From Mesorhizobium sangaii (GTDB taxonomy: Bacteria > Pseudomonadota > Alphaproteobacteria > Rhizobiales > Rhizobiaceae), in the NCBI RefSeq assembly GCF_014207355.1, contig NZ_JACHEF010000011.1, positions 1 through 64,000 of the forward strand: 64,000 nt of DNA, in the 5' to 3' direction. Numbering within the stretch: position 1 is the first letter of the stretch; every line of letters begins with the position of its first letter. Under the pieces are notes generated by a model that was not told where the DNA came from, did not search any database, and was given only the letters and a program-made list of their open reading frames with translations. The translations under genes and the position numbers were made by a program. Shown here piece by piece: positions 7,350 to 16,611 of this stretch.

Positions 7350-9254
7350 TCAGGTCCGGAACCCCGCTAGTGCGGGGGTATCGAGTTTCTCTTCGGCAAT
7401 GTCGTCGAAGGACGCGTAGTTAAGATTGTAGAGTTTGGAATAGAGCCCACCCATAGCCATCAGTTTGTCGTGGTTGCCGGTCTCAATGACCTGGCCATTC
7501 TGAAGTACGATGATACGGTCGGCGCCGCGGATCGTTGCAAGGCGGTGGGCGATGACGAGGCCAGTGCGGCCTTCAAGGAGTTTTCTCAGAGCGTTCTGAA
7601 TCAGCATTTCGCTGTAGCTGTCGATGTTGGCGGTGGCCTCGTCAAGAACCAGGATCTTGGCGTCGGCAACGAGAGCGCGGGCGAAACTGATAAGCTGGCG
7701 TTGGCCCAGAGATAGGTTGCCACCGCGTTCGCCGAGTCGGGCTTCATACCCGTTGGGAAGGCTCATGATGAAGTGATGGGCGCCGACCGCCTTGGCGGCC
7801 TCGATGACCTTGTCGCGCGTGGCTTCCGTCTTATGGTAGCGAATGTTCTCGAACACCGTCCCGGTGAAGAGGAACGGCTCCTGGAGCACCATGGCGATCT
7901 GGCGGCCGAGCGATTCCTGAGTGAGATCGCGCACATCATGCCCCCCGATGAGCACTTGCCCCCGCTGAACATCATAGAAGCGGTGGACGAGGGCCATCGC
8001 GCTCGATTTACCCGAGCCGGTCGGCCCGACCAAGGCGACCGTCTCGCCGGGATTGACCCGGAAGGAGATATTTCTCAGCACCGGTTGGTTGGGATTGTAG
8101 CCGAAGGTGACGTCCCTGAACTCGACCGAGCCGTCCATTTCCGGCGAAAGCACCCTGGCATCCGGTTTGTCCTGGACCTCGATCTTAACGTCGAGCACAT
8201 CGGTCAGGCGCCTGCCGGAGGCCATGGCGCGCTGCATGACCGAATATTGCAGGGTGAGTGAGCGAATTGGGTCAAAGAAGCGCTGGATGTAGAATAGGTA
8301 GGCGACCAATACGCCCACATCGATGCGAGCATTCATGACCATGGAGCCGCCGGCCACGATGACGACGGCCATGGCGAGGCCGGTGAGGCCATCGACGATC
8401 GGCACCATGACCTGTGCATACCTGGCAGCGATCAGGTGAGCCCTGAGGTCGGCGTGTGCCTTGTCGTCATAGAGAATGAAATTCACCTGCTGGCGGTCCA
8501 TGGACTGGACGGTGCGCACGCCGTGAATGGCTTCGGCCAACGCGCCGTTGACGACCGAATTGGTCTCGCGTGCAGCCATGAAGGCTTCGCGGGCACGCGG
8601 CAACCAGACGATGCGGATGATCAACAGAGCCGGCAAGACCGAGAGCGTCATGAGACCTAGGCGGAAGTCGAGCCACAGCATCACGAAAACGATGCCGAAC
8701 AGGAGCGCAATATCGCCTACGGAATAGACTGAGGTTTCGAGGAATTCATGGATGGAGTTGACGTCGCCTTGAAGGCGGGACATCAGGCGTCCGACCTCGG
8801 TCTTGTCCATGAAGGAGAGCGAAACCTTCTGCAGATGGCCAAACATGGCGCGGCGGATATCGAAGAGGACGTTCAGGGCCATTTTCCCCACCACGGTTTC
8901 CTGCGTGTAGGAGGCGCCGAAATTACCCAGAATGGCGAGAGCGAACGCGCCGGCGGCCGTAAGCAGCGCGGAGCGATCAACGCCTGCGGGAGTCATGGCG
9001 TGGTCGATCGCGTAGCGAATGATCAGCGGGATGAGAAGCTGCGTGCCGATGAAGATCAGCAATGCGGCAACCGAGATGACTACCATGGCGCGGTAGGGAC
9101 GAGCGAAGGCCCAGATGCGCCGAATGATGTTCTTGTCGAAAGCCCGGCCGAACATCTCCTCCTCGATGCGATGGGAGCCGACCACCGCGCGCGGGGGGCG
9201 TCTACCTTCGTCATTGGGTTCGGTCTCGAGTTCGCTGGCGTGCCCCTTGGCCAT
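7350..9254 (-). CDS. ABC exporter half-transporter, subunit 2 (non-consensus LSLGQ signature)
   Basis: A 634-residue protein with an ABC type-1 membrane domain (six helices, ~45-340) and a C-terminal ATPase. The ATPase has Walker A GPTGSGKSS, signature LSLGQRQL and Walker B ILVLDEATANID. It starts one base inside the stop of the gene before it (TGATG at 9252-9256), so the two form one unit. The signature has Leu where LSGGQ has Gly, while the Walker B catalytic Glu is intact. Together with the partner this gives one good and one degenerate ATP site, the hallmark of heterodimeric exporters. The substrate is unknown. Confidence 0.85.
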   Translation of the reverse strand: MAKGHASELETEPNDEGRRPPRAVVGSHRIEEEMFGRAFDKNIIRRIWAFARPYRAMVVISVAALLIFIGTQLLIPLIIRYAIDHAMTPAGVDRSALLTAAGAFALAILGNFGASYTQETVVGKMALNVLFDIRRAMFGHLQKVSLSFMDKTEVGRLMSRLQGDVNSIHEFLETSVYSVGDIALLFGIVFVMLWLDFRLGLMTLSVLPALLIIRIVWLPRAREAFMAARETNSVVNGALAEAIHGVRTVQSMDRQQVNFILYDDKAHADLRAHLIAARYAQVMVPIVDGLTGLAMAVVIVAGGSMVMNARIDVGVLVAYLFYIQRFFDPIRSLTLQYSVMQRAMASGRRLTDVLDVKIEVQDKPDARVLSPEMDGSVEFRDVTFGYNPNQPVLRNISFRVNPGETVALVGPTGSGKSSAMALVHRFYDVQRGQVLIGGHDVRDLTQESLGRQIAMVLQEPFLFTGTVFENIRYHKTEATRDKVIEAAKAVGAHHFIMSLPNGYEARLGERGGNLSLGQRQLISFARALVADAKILVLDEATANIDSYSEMLIQNALRKLLEGRTGLVIAHRLATIRGADRIIVLQNGQVIETGNHDKLMAMGGLYSKLYNLNYASFDDIAEEKLDTPALAGFRT

Positions 9255-11116
9255 CAGGGTGCGCCTCTATACGCGATCGCGATGTCATCACCCGGGCGCA
9301 ACTGGAGATCGTAAAGGGCCTTATAGCGTCCCCGCTTGGCCAAAAGCTCTTGATGGGTGCCGCGTTCGACGATCTCGCCATTGTCGAAAAAAAGGATCTT
9401 GTCGGCGTGCATGAGCGAACTCAGCCGGTGGGCGATGATGATCGTCACCCTATCCTTGGCAAGACGTCGTATCGCCGCGCCGATACGCTGCTCGGTGGCG
9501 GCATCGATCGCGGCCGTTGAGTCGTCGAAAACGACGATTGAGGGGCGCAGCATCATGGTGCGAGCTATCGTGAGACGCTGGCGCTGGCCGCCAGAGAGAG
9601 AGGCGCCGCGTTCGCCGACGACCGTCTCGTAGCCTGCTGGGAGGCCGAGGATGTAATTGTGCAACTGGGCGGATTCGCTAGCGCGCTCGATCCGCTGTTC
9701 CTTCGCCCAGGGATCGCCATAAGCGATGTTGTTCTCGATCGTGGTGGAGAACAGGAATGCATCCTGCTGTACGACGACGATCGCCTTGCGAAGCGTCGCG
9801 AGGGTGACCCCGCGGATGTCCTGCCCGTCAAAGGTGATGGTGCCCCCGGTGACGTCGTAAAAGCGGGGGATCAGGTGAGCCATCGTCGATTTGCCCGAAC
9901 CTGGCGGACCGACGATCGCGATCGTCTCGCCCCTCCGGGCCTCAAAGGTGATATTCTTCAGAACGGCGCTGTTTCCGGTGCCGGAATACGCAAACGAGAC
10001 ATTGTCGAAGCGCAGAGTGCCTCCACTGATCTCGAGCGGTCTGGCGCCGGGAGCATCCCGGATCGTGATATCCTGGTCGAGGAGACCGAAAATACGCGAA
10101 CCGCAAGTGGAAGCGCGGGCAAAGGCATTGACCATCAGGCCCACCTGGCGGACGGGCATTTGCAGGATCGTCATGAAGGCCAGGAACGTCGTGAGGGTTC
10201 CGACCCTAATCTCGCCGGCGATGAGCCTGTTGCAACCGATCCAGAGGACCAACCCCAGGGCGAAAAAGAAGGACAGGGTCATCGCCGACGTGTTGGGTAC
10301 GTAGACGTCAACCTGGCCGTGGGCGAGGTCGAGCGCGTTCTTCGAGGCGCGGTCGAACTTCGGCATCTCATAAGCCTGTGCCGAAAAGGCGCGGACGACA
10401 CGGATGCCTGCGAGATTTTCCTCCATCACGCGGCTTAGGACCGAAAGCCGCTCCTGCAGGTCGAGCCAGGTGGTGCGCAGCCTAAGCTGTGTGACCGACG
10501 ATCGCCAGGCGACGAAAGGCACGAAGCTCAGCGCGACTACGCCGAGCACCAGGTCGGTTGAGATCATCGTGTAGGCGCCGATCCCGATCAGCATGGTGAG
10601 CAGTAGCACGCGAACCAGGGCCGTGGAAAAATACATCCTCACGCCGTCGAGATCGAGCATGCCGAGGGTGATCAGATCGCCTGAATGCACCTGGTCGTGA
10701 AAGGAAAAGCTGAGGCGCTGGATCTTGTCGTAACAAGCGAGCCTCAGTTCGTACGCGACGTGATGCCCGACGGCTTCGGCAAAATAGTTCTGCGCCATCG
10801 TGAAGAGGCCGCGTAGCGCGCCCACGGCGAGCAGCAGGAGAGCCGGGGTCCAAAGCGCGTGTTCTGCAGCGATCCCCGTGACACCGCCCCGGATGGCCAT
10901 CTGTGTCTGGTCGACAGCCCGGCCGAGAAGCTGGGGAATGAGCATCTGGAGGATTGCCGCTACGATCGTCGATCCGAAAGCGAAGGCGACCAGCCGCGAG
11001 TGCCGCAAATTCATGCGCGTAATGCGCAGTAGCGTGCTCAATCCCCGCCTCAGGCGGGCCGCTTCCACATGCGCGGACGAATTGAGAGAGGTCGTGCCAA
11101 CAGCATCACTGCTCAC
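9254..11116 (-). CDS. ABC exporter half-transporter, subunit 1 (Asp in place of catalytic Glu)
   Basis: A 620-residue half-transporter: six predicted membrane helices (~50-340) and an ATPase with Walker A GPPGSGKST, a perfect LSGGQRQR signature, and Walker B IVVFDDSTAAID, in which the catalytic Glu is replaced by Asp. This change complements the LSLGQ change in the partner encoded downstream, so both mark the same degenerate site of a heterodimer. The start appears to be GTG (11116). It begins 54 bases after the SIR2-like gene on the same strand and could be read from the nifB promoter (inference). Confidence 0.85.
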   Translation of the reverse strand: MSSDAVGTTSLNSSAHVEAARLRRGLSTLLRITRMNLRHSRLVAFAFGSTIVAAILQMLIPQLLGRAVDQTQMAIRGGVTGIAAEHALWTPALLLLAVGALRGLFTMAQNYFAEAVGHHVAYELRLACYDKIQRLSFSFHDQVHSGDLITLGMLDLDGVRMYFSTALVRVLLLTMLIGIGAYTMISTDLVLGVVALSFVPFVAWRSSVTQLRLRTTWLDLQERLSVLSRVMEENLAGIRVVRAFSAQAYEMPKFDRASKNALDLAHGQVDVYVPNTSAMTLSFFFALGLVLWIGCNRLIAGEIRVGTLTTFLAFMTILQMPVRQVGLMVNAFARASTCGSRIFGLLDQDITIRDAPGARPLEISGGTLRFDNVSFAYSGTGNSAVLKNITFEARRGETIAIVGPPGSGKSTMAHLIPRFYDVTGGTITFDGQDIRGVTLATLRKAIVVVQQDAFLFSTTIENNIAYGDPWAKEQRIERASESAQLHNYILGLPAGYETVVGERGASLSGGQRQRLTIARTMMLRPSIVVFDDSTAAIDAATEQRIGAAIRRLAKDRVTIIIAHRLSSLMHADKILFFDNGEIVERGTHQELLAKRGRYKALYDLQLRPGDDIAIAYRGAP

Positions 11117-11170
11117 GGGTGTGTTCCGACTGAATTTTGCGCCGTCTGAAGCAAGCCGGACGACTCATCA

Positions 11171-12094
11171 TCAAACGCGCCCGCCATGTTTAGTCCTGGC
11201 CCCTTCTGCAGCAGTGCCTGCTCCGACGAGCCGAGCCGCGGCTACACCTGCCGGCATGTCAATGACTGTGATTGCGTTTTCTGCAAGGAAACGACGTTCA
11301 TTTTTGGTGAGCGTTGCCGCATCCATTATCGTGCAACGTGGGCCTTCGGAGCGCTTCATGATCTGCCTGGCGAAGGTGCGCAGCATCTGATCGTTGAAGC
11401 GGCAGCCGACGAAGAAAAAGCCACGGTTCGTGCGCCGCTCCTTCACCACCTCAGGAATCGGCGTCTGGATGTCGATTTCGGTCAGGACTTCGACATAGTC
11501 CGAATCTGCTACGAGGAAATTTGCGGCCGGCCTAATGCTGCCGTGAGGTGAATAGAGAACCGTCTTTGCCGCCGATCCGGGTTCGAGTTCGCTCTCGGCC
11601 AAGTCATAGGTTTTCGTCCAAATGTCACCGAATTCGTTCACCCGCGTTACGCCTTGTATCTCGACGACGTCCGTTCGGCCGGCGTCTGCGAGGGCTGCGC
11701 GCATGGCGCCGTCGTACCAGCTGTCGATGATGAGGGAGAGCGGCAGCTTTGCGAGCCAGGCGTGGAGGACGATCGGCGCCGCCGGCGCTGCGAATATCTC
11801 GGCCATCCACGCTTGAAGCGTCCGGCGATGCCGGGCCTGTTCGATGAACTGTGCGACCGACCACATATTGGTGCGAATCTTGGAAGGGGCTGGCGTACGC
11901 GTGTTGAGCGCCGCGGCCACGGCTTCCGGGCTCTGCGGTACAGGCGTTTCCGCGGAGCTGAGGCTGAGGAGACCCGGACCGAGATATGGGATCACCGCAT
12001 CGGCCGCGAGCGCTTCTTTCAGCAGGTCAAGCAGCTTTTCGGCAAAACTGTCCTGGACGACGACGAGGTGGCCCGAGGTCAGGATGGTGTTCAT
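11171..12094 (-). CDS. SIR2-like domain protein encoded in the nifB operon
   Basis: A 307-residue protein that I recognise as the SIR2-like type sometimes found beside nif genes. An N-terminal Rossmann-like start (AADAVIPYLGPGLLSL, ~33-48) is followed by LSLIIDSWYDGAMRAAL, a YSPHGSIRPAANFLV segment (His may be the sirtuin-like catalytic residue) and GFFFVGCRFNDQMLRTFAR. It follows fixU by 37 bases on the same strand. NAD binding or cleavage is suggested by the fold, but its role in nitrogen fixation is unknown. No gene symbol is assigned. Confidence 0.7.
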   Translation of the reverse strand: MNTILTSGHLVVVQDSFAEKLLDLLKEALAADAVIPYLGPGLLSLSSAETPVPQSPEAVAAALNTRTPAPSKIRTNMWSVAQFIEQARHRRTLQAWMAEIFAAPAAPIVLHAWLAKLPLSLIIDSWYDGAMRAALADAGRTDVVEIQGVTRVNEFGDIWTKTYDLAESELEPGSAAKTVLYSPHGSIRPAANFLVADSDYVEVLTEIDIQTPIPEVVKERRTNRGFFFVGCRFNDQMLRTFARQIMKRSEGPRCTIMDAATLTKNERRFLAENAITVIDMPAGVAAARLVGAGTAAEGARTKHGGRV

Positions 12095-12131
12095 GCTGGT
12101 TTCCTCACGACGCCCTTATCAACCGGCAGCA

Positions 12132-12344
12132 TCAGACCTCGTCGGAAATCTTCCTGGCCTCAACGGTGATCGGCAAACGCGTATCCCGTGGAAGGTCGGG
12201 CAGGACGAACCGCCACCCGTTCCTGAGCGTTACGGCCCCGCCCCACAAGTCTTCGTTCTCGAGCTTGACGATCGGCTCTTCGAGGTCCTTCTTGGGCACA
12301 TACGCCGACAAGCCAGCACCGGTCCTGCGGATCATTACTTTCAT
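12132..12344 (-). CDS. fixU: FixU/NifT
   Basis: A 70-residue member of the NifT/FixU family, small proteins of unknown biochemical role in nif operons. It reads MKVMIRRTGAGLSAYVPKKD and then the conserved LENEDLWGGAVTLRNGW. The ATG at 12344 is chosen because it overlaps the nifZ stop as ATGA and has a GAGGAG ribosome binding site; the longer open frame runs into nifZ. Length is as expected (about 70). Confidence 0.9.
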   Translation of the reverse strand: MKVMIRRTGAGLSAYVPKKDLEEPIVKLENEDLWGGAVTLRNGWRFVLPDLPRDTRLPITVEARKISDEV

Positions 12345-12661
12345 CTTGCTGCTCCTCGATTTGCAGTGCTTTGGACACTGCAAGGAACCTCGGCTTTATC
12401 AAGGCTCATAAGTTCACGCGCTCGCATGCCGACGATCGTGCCGCGATCGACCCATTCGACCGCATAGATGAAGAACCGCTGGAGAAAGGTGCCAATGTCG
12501 CGCACATAACCCTCGTCACCCTTCCGCACGAGGTTTTCGCCGATCTCCCTGCCAGGATAGGTGCCGTCATTCTTTATGTGTCGTGTGGCACGGACCCGCT
12601 CACCCGGCATAAATCGTGGAGGCTTGCGGATTTCGACCTCCTGTTCGCGTCCCAGCCACAT
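12341..12661 (-). CDS. nifZ: NifZ, nitrogenase P-cluster maturation protein
   Basis: A 106-residue NifZ protein, which helps to complete the second P-cluster of the MoFe protein. The family core is plain: KPPRFMPGERVRATRHIKND ... GDEGYVRDIGTFLQRFFIYA. The ATG at 12661 gives the usual N-terminus; an upstream extension of the frame overlaps fdxN and is rejected. It overlaps fixU by four bases and lies 89 bases after fdxN. Confidence 0.92.
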   Translation of the reverse strand: MWLGREQEVEIRKPPRFMPGERVRATRHIKNDGTYPGREIGENLVRKGDEGYVRDIGTFLQRFFIYAVEWVDRGTIVGMRARELMSLDKAEVPCSVQSTANRGAAR

Positions 12662-12750
12662 GGCCGTTCCTTCTTTTTCTCGAGGCTGCAGGTTGTCGGC
12701 AAAGGAGTTCCAGGGGCCCTCCGGCGAGCCGGCCGTGTCGGTAACCGAAT

Positions 12751-12945
12751 TCAGGCAGGAACGCAGGTCTTCGGCACCGGACATACCGAGGCGCATTGCT
12801 GCGTGTCAAAGGCCTCCTTGCATTCGGTGCACTTGTCCGGATCGATCACGTAGCCCTCGCCCTTGAACTTGATCGCGACGGAGGGACATTCGAACTCGCA
12901 GGCGCCGCATTGGGTGCATTGGGATGCGATGATCTTGAAAGTCAT
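12751..12945 (-). CDS. fdxN: FdxN, 2[4Fe-4S] ferredoxin
   Basis: A 64-residue bacterial-type ferredoxin with two cysteine clusters, CTQCGACEFEC and CTECKEAFDTQQCASVCPVPKTC; the second carries the extended loop typical of FdxN. It supplies low-potential electrons for nitrogen fixation, probably including NifB's radical chemistry. It starts 30 bases after the nifB stop on the same strand, so it is part of the nifB operon. Confidence 0.94.
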   Translation of the reverse strand: MTFKIIASQCTQCGACEFECPSVAIKFKGEGYVIDPDKCTECKEAFDTQQCASVCPVPKTCVPA

Positions 12946-12975
12946 TTTAGCTCCTGGTTGATTGGAAGAGACGGC

Positions 12976-14457
12976 TCAGGCCGTCGCCGCCAGGGGTTGG
13001 ACCCCAAACTCGGCGGCGTAAATCGCGCTGATTGCGGTCTCGATGTAGTCATGGCCATAAGTGTCGGCTGCTCGGATTCCAGCTTCCGCGAGCTGATCCT
13101 TGGGGCAGTCTCCGATCTTGGCGCACAGCACGATGTCTATGCCTTCCAGCGCAGCGATGACGGCGTCGAGGGTGGCGTTTTCGCCCCGGCCGCCGCGGCA
13201 ATACTGCTCGACCTTACGATGCCCGACGAAGCTGATCCCTCTCGGCGAAGCCTCATAAACCTGGAATTCCTTCGCATGGCCGAAGTGTTCGTTGACGCGG
13301 CCGCCGCCCCTGGTAGCCACGGCGACGAGAAGGGACTTGCCGGAACCCGCGGCCTTGACCATTCCGATCGCCTCGCTTCTAGCCGCCACGTGATCACGGC
13401 GCTCGTGCGCGACCACCTCTTGATAGGCTTCGCGTCTGCTGGGATCGTAGGTGACCTCGCCGGGAATGCTGTCGAGCGTGAATTCTTGGCCACGATCCTC
13501 GCCGAGCAGGCCGACGGCATCGGCCCGGCACTGCCGGCAGTGGCGCATCAAGTTGGCGCCGCCTTCCAGACGATCCTGAAGAGCCTTCATCTCCATTGCA
13601 TTTGGGCCGCGCTGCCCGGTCAGGCCGAAGTGGGTACCGTGCGTCGGGTCGGAAATCAGCGGCATAACGTTATGCAGGAACGCGCCACGCTCCTTGACCC
13701 ATCTATTCACCTCGATCAAATGCTCGTCGTTCACGCCGGGGATCATCACCGAATTGATTTTGGTGAGGATGCCGCGCGCGGTCAGCATCTCCAGGCCCAG
13801 CATCTGACGCTTGTGGAGGATCCGGGCGGCTTCGATGCCGACGTAGCGGCGATGGTCGTAAAAGATCCAAGGATAGATCTTTGCGCCGACTTCAGGGGCG
13901 ACCATGTTGATAGTGATCGTCACGTGATCGACATTCATGTCGGCAAGCTCGGCGGCATGGTCCGGTAGCGCCAGCCCATTGGTGGAGATGCACAGCTTGA
14001 TGTCGGGGATTTCCCTGGCAACTCGTTCGAACGTTGCCTTTGTCCTTTTCCAGTCGTAACAGGCATCGCCCGGTCCGGCGATGCCGAGTACGGAAAGCTG
14101 CGGCACCTCGTTGGCGACCGCGATCACCTTGCGTAGCGCCTGGTCGGGTGTCAGCTTTTCCGAAACCACCCCAGGCCGACTTTCGTTGGCGCAGTCATAT
14201 TTGCGATTGCAGTAGTTGCACTGGACGTTGCAAGCCGGGGCGACCGCGACGTGCATGCGGGCGAAATAGTGATGCGCCTCTTCCGAAAAGCAGGGGTGAT
14301 CCTTGATCTTCTCCCAGACAGCCGGATCGATGTCGTCAGGCTTTCCGGACAAGCCGCAGGTTGAAGATGCGCAGCCACCGGATTTCGCGGTCGCCAGCAA
14401 CTGGTCGAAGGATGTCGTGCTGGTCAGGCCCTCAAGCGAAATTATCGGTGCGGACAT
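12976..14457 (-). CDS. nifB: NifB, radical SAM FeMo-cofactor precursor synthase
   Basis: A 493-residue NifB that builds NifB-co (the 8Fe-9S-carbide core). The radical-SAM site is CNVQCNYCNRKYDC (~65-80). The C-terminal third is a NifX/NafY-like cofactor-binding domain (GGGRVNEHFGHAKEFQVYEA). The ATG at 14457 (MSAPIISLEGL) is chosen over an in-frame upstream codon because it fits the family start. A sigma-54 promoter (14496-14510) and a NifA box (14583-14598) precede it. It heads the nifB-fdxN-nifZ-fixU-SIR2 run. Confidence 0.96.
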   Translation of the reverse strand: MSAPIISLEGLTSTTSFDQLLATAKSGGCASSTCGLSGKPDDIDPAVWEKIKDHPCFSEEAHHYFARMHVAVAPACNVQCNYCNRKYDCANESRPGVVSEKLTPDQALRKVIAVANEVPQLSVLGIAGPGDACYDWKRTKATFERVAREIPDIKLCISTNGLALPDHAAELADMNVDHVTITINMVAPEVGAKIYPWIFYDHRRYVGIEAARILHKRQMLGLEMLTARGILTKINSVMIPGVNDEHLIEVNRWVKERGAFLHNVMPLISDPTHGTHFGLTGQRGPNAMEMKALQDRLEGGANLMRHCRQCRADAVGLLGEDRGQEFTLDSIPGEVTYDPSRREAYQEVVAHERRDHVAARSEAIGMVKAAGSGKSLLVAVATRGGGRVNEHFGHAKEFQVYEASPRGISFVGHRKVEQYCRGGRGENATLDAVIAALEGIDIVLCAKIGDCPKDQLAEAGIRAADTYGHDYIETAISAIYAAEFGVQPLAATA

Positions 14458-14495
14458 CGAAAGGCTCCGTTCCTGGTAACGTCGCAGTTCAAGGC

Positions 14496-14510
14496 GCAAG
14501 AGCTATGCCA
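14496..14510 (-). promoter_or_regulatory. Sigma-54 promoter of nifB
   Basis: On the minus strand the sequence TGGCATAGCTCTTGC has the obligatory GG-N10-GC of -24/-12 promoters. It is 39 bases upstream of the nifB start and ~72 bases downstream of a NifA box. Confidence 0.85.
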
Positions 14511-14582
14511 GCTCAAAGAGCGCTTTTAGTTCACAAATTGGCCTTCCGTGTCGGATTCAGTCGGTTTGCTCCGACACAATTT

Positions 14583-14598
14583 TGTCGGGCTACCGACA
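14583..14598. promoter_or_regulatory. NifA-binding site (TGT-N10-ACA) for nifB
   Basis: TGTCGGGCTACCGACA is an exact TGT-N10-ACA upstream activator sequence and is itself a near-perfect palindrome. It lies between nifA and nifB. Confidence 0.85.
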
Positions 14599-14695
14599 GC
14601 GCACAAGCGACCCGGGTCGCGAAAGGCACCGCGTCTTGGGCACCCGGAGTGTGAGGAAGACTACTCAGGCCTGACGGTTGACGTCATCAGGACGC

Positions 14696-16438
14696 CTAGA
14701 ATTTCTTCACCTCGATACCATGCCGGCGCAGAGCGTAGCCGACCTGCCGCGGCGTGAGCCCGAGGATACGAGCCGCCTTGGCCTGAACCCAGCCGGCCTT
14801 CTCCATCGCGTCGGTCAGGCGGTCGCGTTCCGTCCGATGCGCGCCTATTGCAGGGCAAGCGGGATCGTTCGGGTAGACGAACTTGGCGGGCGATACCTCG
14901 CCTTCCGGGGCACCGATGCGCCGAACCGGCATCGTGTCACACTGGAAGAGTTCGTCGACGGCATTGCGGCCATGCGAACGGTCGGCTGCTTTCCAGAGGA
15001 GCGACGAAAGGCATTGGCTGTTCTTGCAGGCGAAATCCGATGGAGTGATCGTCCTTGAACGCGCAAGTGTAGCCGTCCTTTGCACGCAGTTTTCCAGCTC
15101 GCGGACATTGCCAGGGAAATAGCATTGCGAGATCAAATCAAGCGCCGATGGCGCGAACGCGAGCTCGCGATGGTTCTCCTTGTTGAACCGGTCGAGGAAG
15201 GCGTTCGCAAGGCGTGGAATATCGCCGGCTCGCTCTCTGAGCGGGGGCAGGATGATTGGCACAACATTGATGCGGTAATATAGGTCGGCCCTGAACTCCC
15301 CATTTAGGACAGCCGTCTCGAGATCCTTGTTGGTGGCGCATATGAGCCGGACATCGACCTGAAGCGTTCTCGTGCCGCCCACTCGCTCCAGTTCGCCTTC
15401 CTGCAGGACGCGCAACAGCTTGGCTTGAAAAGCAGGCGAAATCTCGCCGATTTCATCAAGCAGCAGCGTTCCGCCATTTGCCAATTCAAATCGGCCGGCG
15501 CGCTGGGAGATAGCCCCGGTGAAGGCGCCCTTTTCGTGTCCAAACAGCTCTGATTCCAGAACGCTTTCAGACAGTGCGGCGCAGTTCAATTTGACGAAAG
15601 CCTTCTTCCCCCGAGGTGAAAGCTTATGGATGGCCTGGGCAAAGAATTCCTTGCCGGTGCCGCTTTCGCCCCGCAGAAGCACGGTGGAGTTAGTCCTTGC
15701 CACGACCTTTACGGTTTCGAGCACCTGCTTGAGTGCAGGACTTTCCCCGATGATCCCCTCGACCTTAACATGCTGGGCTGGGTCGATCCTCTCCTCGTCC
15801 AGCCATTTCTCCGGTCTCCGCTGCTCCTCGATGAACCGCTGTTGATCCATACTCAGGGTGCGATGGAGACGAATGGTCCGGCCGATAAGGTCTGCGACCA
15901 TGGTTAGGAAGCGTACATCCTTGGCGCAGGGGGAGCTGGTCTCGTCATCGACGCGGTCGATGGACAATGTCCCAAGGATCTCGCGCTCAGCCTTTACCGG
16001 GATACCAATGAAGGCAATTGGGATTGTGTCGCCGCTCGAAGACGGTTGAAAGTCAGCCTGAAATAGTTCGGACTTGCTAACATCGTGTATGACGAGCGGT
16101 GCCCCCGTAGCGACGATCCGGTCTATCGCGGCTTGCGGTATGGCGCGGCCAATTCCTGATTGAGGCGGGTGGGAGCTGCCGGCGGTTGCGGTAATCTCCG
16201 GCTCCGCTTTAGCGTTCAGGACGACGATTGCTCCATGACGCATTTGCACAACTGAGGAGAGGGTATTCACGACATTGGCAATTGTGATCTCAAGCCGGGC
16301 GGGGGCGGTCAGGACCTTCGATATCTCGTAGATTCCCCTAAGCGAGATCTCCGCTTCGTGAATGGAATTGATCCGTGGTTCAGGCAGGATGTTCCGAGGT
16401 CCTATTTCATCGATCCGATCTCGCAGTGCATGAGCCAT
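14696..16438 (-). CDS. nifA: NifA, sigma-54-dependent activator of nif/fix genes
   Basis: A 580-residue enhancer-binding protein. It has a GAF-type sensor domain (~30-190), an AAA+ domain with Walker A GESGTGKE and the sigma-54 contact motif GAFTGA (~210-440), an interdomain linker with the Cys-X4-Cys pattern ACKNSQC typical of oxygen-sensitive rhizobial NifA, and a C-terminal Fis-type helix-turn-helix (KAARILGLTPRQVGYALRR). It activates the TGT-N10-ACA promoters seen across the window. It follows fixX by 173 bases on the same strand, so it may be read from the fixA promoter as well. Confidence 0.96.
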   Translation of the reverse strand: MAHALRDRIDEIGPRNILPEPRINSIHEAEISLRGIYEISKVLTAPARLEITIANVVNTLSSVVQMRHGAIVVLNAKAEPEITATAGSSHPPQSGIGRAIPQAAIDRIVATGAPLVIHDVSKSELFQADFQPSSSGDTIPIAFIGIPVKAEREILGTLSIDRVDDETSSPCAKDVRFLTMVADLIGRTIRLHRTLSMDQQRFIEEQRRPEKWLDEERIDPAQHVKVEGIIGESPALKQVLETVKVVARTNSTVLLRGESGTGKEFFAQAIHKLSPRGKKAFVKLNCAALSESVLESELFGHEKGAFTGAISQRAGRFELANGGTLLLDEIGEISPAFQAKLLRVLQEGELERVGGTRTLQVDVRLICATNKDLETAVLNGEFRADLYYRINVVPIILPPLRERAGDIPRLANAFLDRFNKENHRELAFAPSALDLISQCYFPGNVRELENCVQRTATLARSRTITPSDFACKNSQCLSSLLWKAADRSHGRNAVDELFQCDTMPVRRIGAPEGEVSPAKFVYPNDPACPAIGAHRTERDRLTDAMEKAGWVQAKAARILGLTPRQVGYALRRHGIEVKKF

Positions 16439-16611
16439 GCAAACACCTCAGGGTTGTCGTCCATGGGGCGCCTCCCAAGCGCCGTTTTTTGTATTCGAAT
16501 TCCAAAACCACAGTGTTCACTAGCTTCTTTCTAATGTGAAAGATCATTCTAGCAGCGTGCCGAAACTTCAGGTCTGATAGATTCACGCTCTTGAAACGAA
16601 GCGCGCGCCGG

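Noticed and set aside
16450..16500. Hairpin GGCGC/GCGCC followed by a T-run on the plus strand, like a terminator.
   Set aside because: No plus-strand gene ends here; fixX and nifA are both on the minus strand, so it would only stop antisense RNA.
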